A DNA stretch of 64,000 bases. It comes from JBEATZ01 sp041178545. Its GTDB lineage: Bacteria; Planctomycetota; UBA1135; UBA2386. Below, in pieces: positions 35,051 through 42,725 of the stretch (within the stretch, counting starts at the first letter, position 1; the number at the start of each line of letters is the position of its first letter). The notes beneath the pieces were generated by a model. It did not search any database. It was not told the origin of the DNA and was given only the letters and a program-made list of their open reading frames with translations. The translations under genes and the position numbers were made by a program. The stretch spans positions 1-64,000 of the forward strand of contig JBEGVB010000009.1 of assembly GCA_041178545.1 (NCBI GenBank). Direction: 5' to 3'.

Positions 35051-35076
35051 GGCGCCGCCCCTGTCGCGCCTTTTTT
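35051..35076 (+). terminator. Short stem followed by six T
   Basis: GGCGC (35051-35055) and GCGCC (35066-35070) are followed directly by TTTTTT (35071-35076), a pattern rare in this GC-rich DNA. On the plus strand it would end a short transcript starting somewhere after 34863; no coding gene precedes it on that strand. Confidence 0.3.
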
Positions 35077-35158
35077 CTGCAACGTGTTGCCCCGGACGGT
35101 CTGCACGGCGCGGCGTGCGGTACGCTCGCGCCCGTCCCACCGAAGAAAGGCGTCTCCC

Positions 35159-36808
35159 ATGCTGCGTCCTTCCCGCCTCCTCTGCGTCTCGTTGCTCGCG
35201 CTCGCGGCGGCACCCACGGGCAGCCTGCGCGCCCAGTCCAACGCCGTTGCTGGCCGGGACCTGATGCTGGTCAACACGTGGGCGCTGGAGCAGTACCAGC
35301 GCGTCGGGACCTACCCGAACGGCCGTGGCGCGATGGGTGCATGGACCACGGTGTGCAACCGCGGCACGGCGCCCATCCCGTTCACCGCGGCAATGAACCC
35401 GGACCACTCGTTCATCCACTACATGGTGTGCCGCGAGTCGGACGGCCGCTTCGTCCAGATCTCGAGTCGCGGCGGCGTGAAGCACACGTTCGGTTCCAGC
35501 AACGACCCCAGCACCTGCGGTTCGTGTGCGGGGCCGGGCAACTACAACCAGGTCGAGGTCGGTTGCTCGGACACGTACGCCAACTACCAGGCCGTCGACC
35601 ACTACTGGCTCGGCCCGCCCGACGAGGTCGACCCGTGGCTCGGCACGTGGGTCCCACAGTGCTCGTTCTTCGACCGCGGTGAGCCTGCGGTCAGCCCGGC
35701 GCAGGCTTGCGACGGCATCCGCAGCCTGACCCAGTCGCAGGCCTCGGCCCTCAACGCGACGGTGAACCACCAGTCCTCCGTGCACGATGCCGACTGGCTG
35801 GTGCCGGGTGCCCAGTTCTACTACCTGTCGGGTTACATCTGCCCCGGCGAGCCCGAGATCAACCGCCTCAACACGATGGCTTCCCGCGGCGTCGTGCCGA
35901 CGTGGAACGGCACGCGGTGGCAGTTCGCGGACACGGGCTTCTACATCAACGGCACGATCCTGCAGCGCTGGTCCGGAGCCACGGTGACGTCCGCCACCAA
36001 CGGCAACGACGACGGCCGCTTCTACGTGGCCGTGAAGGTGACCGGCCCCGTGAACGGGCTGTACCGCTACGAGTACGCGATCCACAACCGCGACAACGAC
36101 CGTGGCCTCGGTGCGTTCCGCATCCCGGTCTGCCCCCAGGCGCGCGTGGTCAACCTCGGCTTCCGTGACATCGACCAGGACCCGCTGAACCAGTGGACGG
36201 CAGCACGCAGCGGTGCCGAGATCACCTTCACCACCAACGGCAACCCGCTCCGCTGGAACGCACTCTTCAACTTCTGGTTCGAGAGTGACGCGGCCCCGGT
36301 GGTGGGCCAGGCGTTGTCGCTCGACCAGCACGACATCGGCCCGGGTGCGCTCACCGTGCAGGTGCAGGGCACTGCGCCGCTCGGCCTGTACAACCAGGTC
36401 CTCGGCGCTGGTTGCGGCAGCCCGGTGCCACCCGTGCTCTACGGAGCAGGTGCCCCGGCGCGTGCAACGATCGGCAACGCGTCGTTCAGCCTGGGCTGCA
36501 GCGGCAATCCCGTGGGCGTGCCCGTCGGCTTCGTGATGAGTTTCAGCCAGGGCAGCACGCAGCTCGCAGCCGGCTGCACCCTCTACTCGTCGAGCCTGGC
36601 CACGGCCAGCAGCCCGATCATGGCTGTGAGCGATGCTGCAGGCACGGCAGGCGCGAGCCTTGCAGTGCCCAACAGTCCCTCGCTCGAGGGGATGTCCCTC
36701 GACTTCCAGGCATTCAACCTGCGCACGGGTGGGGCCCTGCTCTCGGCCTTCGACCTGAGCAATGGCTTGCGCGTGCGCGTTGGCAACCTCGTGAGCGGCT
36801 GCCCGTAG
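35159..36808 (+). CDS. Secreted protein with C-terminal planctomycete-type beta domain
   Basis: 549 residues with a signal peptide (MLRPSRLLCVSLLALAAAPTGSLRAQ). The body is rich in Tyr/Trp/Asn with several Cys (STCGSCAGPG, PQCSF, CPGEPEIN), consistent with a folded extracellular protein. The C-terminal ~130 residues (from LGAGCGSPVPPVLYG through VPNSPSLEGMSLDFQAF) match the pattern at the end of the protein at 27640. No catalytic motif recognised. ATG at 35159 with purine-rich AAGAAAGG upstream. Confidence 0.65.
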   Translation: MLRPSRLLCVSLLALAAAPTGSLRAQSNAVAGRDLMLVNTWALEQYQRVGTYPNGRGAMGAWTTVCNRGTAPIPFTAAMNPDHSFIHYMVCRESDGRFVQISSRGGVKHTFGSSNDPSTCGSCAGPGNYNQVEVGCSDTYANYQAVDHYWLGPPDEVDPWLGTWVPQCSFFDRGEPAVSPAQACDGIRSLTQSQASALNATVNHQSSVHDADWLVPGAQFYYLSGYICPGEPEINRLNTMASRGVVPTWNGTRWQFADTGFYINGTILQRWSGATVTSATNGNDDGRFYVAVKVTGPVNGLYRYEYAIHNRDNDRGLGAFRIPVCPQARVVNLGFRDIDQDPLNQWTAARSGAEITFTTNGNPLRWNALFNFWFESDAAPVVGQALSLDQHDIGPGALTVQVQGTAPLGLYNQVLGAGCGSPVPPVLYGAGAPARATIGNASFSLGCSGNPVGVPVGFVMSFSQGSTQLAAGCTLYSSSLATASSPIMAVSDAAGTAGASLAVPNSPSLEGMSLDFQAFNLRTGGALLSAFDLSNGLRVRVGNLVSGCP

Positions 36809-36827
36809 TCGGGATGGCGACGGCACC

Positions 36828-37250
36828 GTGAAGCTCAGGATCCTCGCCGTCGGCAAGCTCAAGGACACCGCGCTCGAGGCGCTGGTGGCGGAGTGGACCA
36901 AGCGTTCGCGGTCCTTCCTGCCGGTCGAGCTCCTCCACGTCCGAGACATGGCTGCACTGCGGGCGAAGGCCGTCACGCCGCACATCGTGCTGGACGAGCG
37001 CGGGACGCAGCCGAGCAGCACGGAACTTGCCGGCTGGCTCCGCAGCTACCGCGACCGTTCGGTGCGGCAACTCGACTTCCTGGTGGCGGACGCCCACGGG
37101 TTCGAGGACGCCGACCGGTCTGGTGCCGACCGCGTGCTGTCGCTCTCGCGCCTCACCCTCCCGCACCGGTTGGCGCAGGTCCTGCTGGTGGAGCAGCTCT
37201 ACCGGGCGGGGACCATCCTCGCAGGCCACCCGTACCACCACGACGGCTGA
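36828..37250 (+). CDS. rlmH: 23S rRNA pseudouridine-1915 N3-methyltransferase
   Basis: SPOUT-class enzyme methylating m3-pseudouridine 1915 in helix 69 of 23S rRNA. 140 residues, slightly shorter than E. coli RlmH (155). Motifs: MKLRILAVGKLKD at the start, VLDERG, DFLVADAHGF (family: FLIGGPxG) and the C-terminal LLVEQLYRAGTILAGHPYH. GTG start at 36828. Its stop is 9 bp from the convergent cytochrome gene. Confidence 0.92.
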   Translation: MKLRILAVGKLKDTALEALVAEWTKRSRSFLPVELLHVRDMAALRAKAVTPHIVLDERGTQPSSTELAGWLRSYRDRSVRQLDFLVADAHGFEDADRSGADRVLSLSRLTLPHRLAQVLLVEQLYRAGTILAGHPYHHDG

Positions 37251-37259
37251 GTCCGTGGG

Positions 37260-38324
37260 TCAGTTGCGCCTGCGGCCGCGGCCAACCTCGCCCTCGGCAG
37301 GCTCTGGCAGGTCGGGTGCGAACACTACGCGCAGCGCAGGCCTGACTGCGCGCAACCGCGTCACCGCCTCGGCACCCACTCTCGACTGCCACACGTGCAC
37401 GCTCTCGAGTGCAGTGGCTGCAACCAGTGCGTCCATGGCCGCATCGCCTGCCTGTGTGGCAAACAGGTTGAGCGTGCGCAGCTGCGCCAAGGCCGCGACC
37501 GCGCGCACCGTCTCGTCGCCGACCGACGTCTCGCGCAGGTCGAGTTCCACCAGCCGGGACATCGAGGCCAGCACCTTGGCCGAGGCATCGGTCACCTTGG
37601 TGCGACCGAGGTCCAGCACCGCCACGTTGGGGGCGACCGCGGCAAGCACGGCCACCACGGCATCGGTGGTGGCGGGCTCGTTGCCGAGGAAGCTCACCCG
37701 CAGCAGCGGGCTGTCGTGTGCGACCGGTCCGAACTGTGCCTTGCCCTCGAGCTCCCGCAGCACGGACAGGTCGACGGGCGCGAGGCCCTTGGCAAGGTCG
37801 GTCCAGAACGTCTCGGCACCGCTCCCGTTGGCCGGTGCTCCTGCCCGTTTCGTCCCGTCCTTGGCGCCTGCGGCCGCCGCCGTGGCGGGGGCGCTGCCCT
37901 CCCAGCTGCCGAACATGGATGCCGTGTCCTTTGCCGAGGCGATCCACTGCTTCAGCACGTCCTTCTCGCGTGCCGACAGCGCCGCCTTCTTGTCCTTGGG
38001 CGGCATGCGGTCCTCGTCGTCGTCGGGCAACGAGACGACTTGGTGGAGTTCACTCTCGTCGGGCTTGCCAGCCACCAGCACGGGCTTGCCGCGCCGGCCG
38101 GCAAGGATCCCTGCGCGCGTGTCGAGTGCGAGGCCGGCCTTGGGCCGCACCTGCTTGCCGGATGCGTCGGTGTGGGCCGTGCGGTGGCACTCCACACAGT
38201 GCTTCTGCAGGATGGGCAGGACGGAGCGCTCGAAGTCGACACCCTGCGCAGCGAGCGGCAGCGCGAGCAGTGCTGCTGCGACCACGGTGGCAGATGGGTG
38301 CCGACCTCGGCGGGGCACGGTCAC
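37260..38324 (-). CDS. Planctomycete-type cytochrome c with leucine-rich-repeat-like tail
   Basis: 354 residues. After a signal peptide, the planctomycete cytochrome c motif CVECH (haem CxxCH) occurs in ILQKHCVECHRT, with DDDEDRMPPKDKKAALSAREKDVLKQWIA containing the distal Met. The C-terminal ~170 residues carry leucine-rich-repeat-like units (VAVLDLGRTKVTDASAKVL, LVELDLRETSVGDETVRAV, LRTLNLFATQAGDAAMDAL). GTG start overlaps the stop of the upstream cytochrome gene (GTGA). The cytochrome half is a near twin of that gene. Confidence 0.82.
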   Translation of the reverse strand: MTVPRRGRHPSATVVAAALLALPLAAQGVDFERSVLPILQKHCVECHRTAHTDASGKQVRPKAGLALDTRAGILAGRRGKPVLVAGKPDESELHQVVSLPDDDEDRMPPKDKKAALSAREKDVLKQWIASAKDTASMFGSWEGSAPATAAAAGAKDGTKRAGAPANGSGAETFWTDLAKGLAPVDLSVLRELEGKAQFGPVAHDSPLLRVSFLGNEPATTDAVVAVLAAVAPNVAVLDLGRTKVTDASAKVLASMSRLVELDLRETSVGDETVRAVAALAQLRTLNLFATQAGDAAMDALVAATALESVHVWQSRVGAEAVTRLRAVRPALRVVFAPDLPEPAEGEVGRGRRRN

Positions 38325-38938
38325 TCCCCGCGGCCGCGGCCGCCGGCAGGGTCAGCGGCAGGAGTGCCACCCTCGGGCTTCTGGCCGGTGGGCTTCTCGC
38401 CTCGCGCCGGCGTCTCGCCCGTGGGCTTGCCACGAGCAGGCACCTCGCCCTTGCGAGGCGTTTCCTTGGTGCCCTCCTCGGTCTTCTTCTCCTCGGCCTT
38501 CTTGGCGCCACCGCTGGGCTTGCCCTCCCAGGTGCCGAACATCTTCTCGACGTCGCTGGCACCTGCGATCCAGTTCTTCAGGACCTCCTTGTCCGCGGCG
38601 GACAGCGCAGCCTTCTTGTCCTTGGGCGGCATGCGGTCCTCGTCCTCGTCCGGCAGGGTGACCACCTCGTAGAGCTCGCTCTGCTCAGGCTTGCCCGCGA
38701 CGATCACGGGCTTCTTCTTGCGGCCCGCCATGATGCCGGCCTTGGTGTCGAGCACGAGGCCGCCCTTGGGGCGAACCTTCTTGCCGTTCTCGTCGACGTA
38801 CTCGGTGCGGTGGCACTCGACGCAGTTCTTCTCGAGGATCGGCAGCACGTGGGTCTCGAACGAGACGGCCTTGTCCTGGGCGGCGAGGGGAGCGAGGGCC
38901 GCAGCGAGGGCGGCCAGCGAGAGCAGGTGGGTCTTCAT
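38321..38938 (-). CDS. Planctomycete-type cytochrome c domain protein
   Basis: 205 residues. Signal peptide (MKTHLLSLAALAAALAPLAAQ), haem motif NCVECH, and DEDEDRMPPKDKKAALSAADKEVLKNWIAG as in the downstream paralogue. The tail is low complexity (Lys/Glu/Pro/Gly-rich from about residue 140). An ATG at 38956 overlapping the DUF1501 stop (ATGA) is an equally possible start and would add six residues. Part of the DUF1553-DUF1501-cytochrome operon. Confidence 0.82.
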   Translation of the reverse strand: MKTHLLSLAALAAALAPLAAQDKAVSFETHVLPILEKNCVECHRTEYVDENGKKVRPKGGLVLDTKAGIMAGRKKKPVIVAGKPEQSELYEVVTLPDEDEDRMPPKDKKAALSAADKEVLKNWIAGASDVEKMFGTWEGKPSGGAKKAEEKKTEEGTKETPRKGEVPARGKPTGETPARGEKPTGQKPEGGTPAADPAGGRGRGE

Positions 38939-38952
38939 GGGGTTTCTCGGGG

Positions 38953-40257
38953 TCATGCGAACAGCGACACGACGGGCTGGCCCTTGTCTGCGACCTTGAA
39001 GGGCCGCCCGCTGGGAGCCATTACGACATGGTCCAAGGGCAGGCCAAGGGCGTACGCAATCGTTGCATTGAAGTCCTGGATGCCCACCGGTTCGCCGGTG
39101 ACCTCGCGGCCCTGCGCGTCCGTGGCACCGTGCACGTGGCCGCGCTTGACGCCGCCACCCGCGAGCAGGGCGCTGAAGGCCTTGGGGTAGTGGTTGCGGC
39201 CGTTGTTGCCGGTGATCTCCGGCGTGCGGCCGAACTCGGTGGCAAGGACCACGAGCGTCCGGTCCAACAGGCCCCGCGCATCGAGGTCGGCAAGGAGCGC
39301 AGCGACCCCACGGTCGACTGCAGGCAGCTTTTCCTCCAACTCGTCGAAGTTGTCGTTGTGGGTGTCCCAACCATCGGCCACCACCTCCACGTACCGCACG
39401 CCGTGCTCGACCAGGCGGCGCGCGAGGAGGCACCCGCGGCCGAACGCCCCGTCGCCGTAGGCCGTGCGGACCGACTCGGGCTCGCGCTCGGTGTCGAACG
39501 CGGCCAGGTCGCTGGAGCGCATGAGGCGCACGGCGTCCTCGTACATCTCCGAGTAGGCGCGCACCTCACGGCCCCGGTAGCGTTCCTCGAACGCCTGGTT
39601 GGCGGCGGCGAGCCGCTCGAGGCGGGTCGTGAAGCGGCTGTCGTCGATGCCGTTCGGCAGCTTCGAGTTCTGCAGCCCGCGGCTCGCGTCGCCGATGGGC
39701 AGTGCCTGGAACTGCGGCGGGAAGAACCCGCTGGTCGGCATGTTGTTGCCGCCGACCACCACGTGGCCGGGCAGCGTCGGGTTGAGCTTGCCCGCCATGC
39801 GGTTGGCCCAGGCGCCGAGACTCGGGTGCTGGATGGTTCCCCGCAGGTCGTAGCTGGTGCGCATCAGGTACTGGGCCTGTGCATGGGCCCCTTGCGTCGA
39901 GCTCAGCGAGCGGACGAGGCAGGCCTTGTCCATCTGGCGCGCGAGGAACGGCAGGTGCTGGCTGAGCTGGATGCCGTCGGCACGGGTCGCGATGGCCTCC
40001 ACCGGTCCCTGGGTGGGTGAGCCCGGCTTCGGGTCCAGGGTGTCGATCTGCGACATGCCGCCGCGCATGAAGAGGTAGATGACGTGGCGTGCGCGTGCGT
40101 GCTCGAGCAGCGGTGGCCCCGTCACCGGGTCCTGGCCGAGCAGCATCCCGGTGGGCGAGGACGTGGCACGCAGTCCGAGGAATGCAGCCGCCGCACCCTG
40201 GACGAATGCCCTGCGCGACGCAAGCGAGCGGGCAAAGGGAAGGGATCGAAGGTTCAT
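38953..40257 (-). CDS. DUF1501 family protein
   Basis: 434 residues. The N-terminus is a twin-arginine-like signal (ASRRAFVQGAAAAFLGLRA). Family motifs: RHVIYLFMRGGMSQIDTLDPKPG, GPVEAIATRADGIQLSQHLP, VVADGWDTHNDNF and VLATEFGRTPEITGNNGRNHYPKAFS, with His/Asp residues as in the alkaline-phosphatase/sulfatase fold. In planctomycetes it is nearly always paired with DUF1549/DUF1553 cytochrome proteins, as here. Biochemical role unproven. Confidence 0.9.
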   Translation of the reverse strand: MNLRSLPFARSLASRRAFVQGAAAAFLGLRATSSPTGMLLGQDPVTGPPLLEHARARHVIYLFMRGGMSQIDTLDPKPGSPTQGPVEAIATRADGIQLSQHLPFLARQMDKACLVRSLSSTQGAHAQAQYLMRTSYDLRGTIQHPSLGAWANRMAGKLNPTLPGHVVVGGNNMPTSGFFPPQFQALPIGDASRGLQNSKLPNGIDDSRFTTRLERLAAANQAFEERYRGREVRAYSEMYEDAVRLMRSSDLAAFDTEREPESVRTAYGDGAFGRGCLLARRLVEHGVRYVEVVADGWDTHNDNFDELEEKLPAVDRGVAALLADLDARGLLDRTLVVLATEFGRTPEITGNNGRNHYPKAFSALLAGGGVKRGHVHGATDAQGREVTGEPVGIQDFNATIAYALGLPLDHVVMAPSGRPFKVADKGQPVVSLFA

Positions 40258-40278
40258 CGCATCACCTCTTGGTCGGAC

Positions 40279-42399
40279 TCACTGCACGAACTTGAACTCG
40301 TTGCTGTTGCACAGCACCCACACCAGGTCGCGCACGCCCTGGTCCTTCTCCACCGTGAGGATCGACCGCCACTCGTCGAGTTCGGCCTCGCTGGGCCTGC
40401 GCGAGAGCACGGTCAGGTAGGCGACCTCCACCCTCGCCGTGGCGGTGTCGGCTGCCTCGAGGTCGCGGCGCAGGGCCGACCCGGCTGCCAGCACCCGCTG
40501 GTCGAGGAACCCGTTCATCAGGGTGAGCACCTGTGGCACCGAGCCCTCGCGGCTGGCGCCGTCCACGGTCTCCCGGTCCGACTGGCCGAACTGCCGCAGC
40601 AGGTGGCTCGCCGGCGCCGGCTGGGGCAGGTCGACGGCCCGCATCAGGCTGTTGTCGTTCGCATTCGCGGCACCGACTCGTTGCAGTCGTTCCCCGGGGA
40701 TGGTGAAGCCGAGGGCGCGGATCTCGTCGGCGAGCTTCTGGCTCGCGATCAGGTCGCCGCGGCGCCGTGCTGCGAGGTACTCACGGAACAGCGGCTGAGC
40801 CCGCTCCTCGAGGCCCTTCTGCTCCGCAAGGCGCTTCTCCGCCTCCTGCCGCGCTCGCTCGCGCTGTTGCGCCTGGAACGCCTGTGGGTCGCTGACGCGG
40901 AGCCCGGCGCGTTCGACCATCTCCTCGAGGGCCGTCTCGTCGGCCCGTGCGACCTCGTCGAACCGCTCGTAGACGTCCTTCGCGCGTGCGTCGCTCGGGC
41001 GCAGCCGCTGGTCGAGGTCGTCCATCACCAGGGCCAGCATGGAGTCCCACATCTGCTCCGCGGTCATGCGCTGGAGGAGCGGCCCAGCGAACTGGAACGG
41101 CTCGAGGCTGCCGTTGTCGTGTTCCACTGCTGCGCGCTGGAACAGCTTGGTGTTGAGCAGCACCCGCTGGAACTGGCGCAGGTCCCAGTCGAGTTCGCGC
41201 ACGAGCGAGGCAAGGTGGTCGAGGAGCGCCGGGTCGAGCGGCTTGGTGCTGTCGCGCAGGTCGTCGACGGGCTCGACCAGCCCGCGTCCGAAGGTGCGCT
41301 GCCACACGCGGTTGGCGATGACCTGCGCGAAGCGCGGGTTGTCTCGCGCCGTGAGCCACTCCGCGAAGCGGTTGCGGGACTCCACCGGTGTGGCCGGGGT
41401 CGCGCTCGCACGCGGCGCCTGCCGCGCGCGCGGCCGGGCCGCCGTCTCCTGGGCCTTCGGCCTGGGGAGCTTCACGTCCGCACCGAAGATGGTGCTGGCG
41501 AACACCGGCTCCTTCGGCTTGGCGTCGTCGTACTTGTAGTCGTCCGGCAGGCGTTCGACACCGGTGCCCGTGCCCTGGATGCCCGCATCGAGGTTCTGCA
41601 GGATCTGGCGCGCGGCCTGCTGCTCCGCGCGCGAGCCACCGCGCGCGATCTCACGGACCTTGGCTGCCGCGGCAGCAGTCGCGCCGGGGCTGCGGTACTG
41701 GATGCCGCCGAAGAAGGCGGCCATCTCGAAGAACTGCTTCTGGGTCCACTTGTCGCTGGGATGGTTGTGGCACTGGGCGCACTCGAGCCGCGTGCCGAGG
41801 AACAGCCGCAGCGTGTTGGCCATGGCGTCGTGCGGCATGCCGAGGTCGCGCAGCAGGAAGCCCGTGGCCCCGTTGCCGCGCTCGTGGGCAGGGCCCTCTG
41901 CCGTCAGCATGGCCCGCACGAACTCGTCGTAGGGCATGTCCGCTGCGATCGCGCTGCGGATCCAGTCGAGGAACGGCTCGCCGCTGACCTGGCGCATCAG
42001 GCGGGTGCGTGCGCGCAGCAGGTCGGCCCACCAGTTGGTCTCGTGGGCGGTGCGCCCGGGGGAGTCGAGCAGCCGGTCGAGCAGTGCCGAGCGGCGGTCC
42101 GGCGACCCGTCGGCGAGGAAGGCGTCCAGTTCGGCGAGGGTGGGGACCCGTCCGACCACGGTGAGGTGGGCGCGCCGGGCGAACGTGAGGTCGTCGAGTT
42201 CGGCAGCCGGCTGGACCCCGGCGCGGCGGAGGCCCTGCTCCAGCAGTTGGTCGATGCGTGCCGCCTCGGCCCGGACCCTGGCCGCGGGAAGGCCCTGCTG
42301 GACGCTCTCCTTCGGGGCCTGTGCCCATGCCATCGGCGCCGTCAGGCCGGCAAGGACGGCTGCGGCCAAGAGGATGCACTGTTGCTTCAGGTTGCGCAT
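40279..42399 (-). CDS. DUF1549/DUF1553 domain protein
   Basis: 706 residues, exported (signal peptide LLAAAVLAGLTAPMAWAQA). DUF1549 spans roughly residues 45-250, with ARRAHLTVVGRVPTLAELDAFLAD, YDEFVRAMLTAEGP and the haem-like CAQCHNHPSDKWTQKQFF. DUF1553 (~350-690) has RFAEWLTARDNPRFAQVIANRVWQRTFGRGLVEPVDD. Starts the DUF1553-DUF1501-cytochrome-cytochrome operon and is divergent from glutamine synthetase. Confidence 0.92.
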   Translation of the reverse strand: MRNLKQQCILLAAAVLAGLTAPMAWAQAPKESVQQGLPAARVRAEAARIDQLLEQGLRRAGVQPAAELDDLTFARRAHLTVVGRVPTLAELDAFLADGSPDRRSALLDRLLDSPGRTAHETNWWADLLRARTRLMRQVSGEPFLDWIRSAIAADMPYDEFVRAMLTAEGPAHERGNGATGFLLRDLGMPHDAMANTLRLFLGTRLECAQCHNHPSDKWTQKQFFEMAAFFGGIQYRSPGATAAAAAKVREIARGGSRAEQQAARQILQNLDAGIQGTGTGVERLPDDYKYDDAKPKEPVFASTIFGADVKLPRPKAQETAARPRARQAPRASATPATPVESRNRFAEWLTARDNPRFAQVIANRVWQRTFGRGLVEPVDDLRDSTKPLDPALLDHLASLVRELDWDLRQFQRVLLNTKLFQRAAVEHDNGSLEPFQFAGPLLQRMTAEQMWDSMLALVMDDLDQRLRPSDARAKDVYERFDEVARADETALEEMVERAGLRVSDPQAFQAQQRERARQEAEKRLAEQKGLEERAQPLFREYLAARRRGDLIASQKLADEIRALGFTIPGERLQRVGAANANDNSLMRAVDLPQPAPASHLLRQFGQSDRETVDGASREGSVPQVLTLMNGFLDQRVLAAGSALRRDLEAADTATARVEVAYLTVLSRRPSEAELDEWRSILTVEKDQGVRDLVWVLCNSNEFKFVQ

Positions 42400-42585
42400 G
42401 GACGGGCTCCCGTGGGTCGGGAGTGTAACGGATCCATCGGCGCGGCATCACCGCAGAGCGGAGGTCGCGGCCAGGTTGCGGACCGAGGCGGGACCGAGGC
42501 GCCGTGGCCCCCGAGAGCCCGGGGACCGCGGCGGTCGCTGGCATGGGCGCCTTGCCCCGGGTCCGTGGTGGCCCGGAGCAGGGGT

Positions 42586-42611
42586 CTCCACACCGGTGTG
42601 GAAACGGTTCC
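42586..42611 (+). promoter_or_regulatory. Overlapping palindromes in the glutamine synthetase leader
   Basis: A 16-bp perfect palindrome TCCACACCGGTGTGGA (42586-42601) overlaps a second inverted repeat GTGGAA/TTCCAC (42596-42611). The two hairpins share GTGGAA and exclude each other as RNA; as DNA the first is a good dimeric operator. It lies 115 bp before the GTG of the glutamine synthetase gene. The rest of the 326-bp gap 42400-42725 shows no ORF I trust. Confidence 0.45.
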
Positions 42612-42725
42612 ACGCGCGGGTCGGCCAGGCGCTCCCGCGGCCCCGGGATGGATGCCTGCACCGTGGCGCGGCGGTGGGGGGATCCCTACCTTGTTTGCCG
42701 TCGAAATCGCACCCGGAGGTTTCCC

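Noticed and set aside
34816..35277. Minus-strand 153-codon ORF upstream of moxR
   Set aside because: It runs across the riboswitch aptamer and antisense to a secreted-protein start, and lacks a plausible start; the conserved RNA motifs explain the region better.
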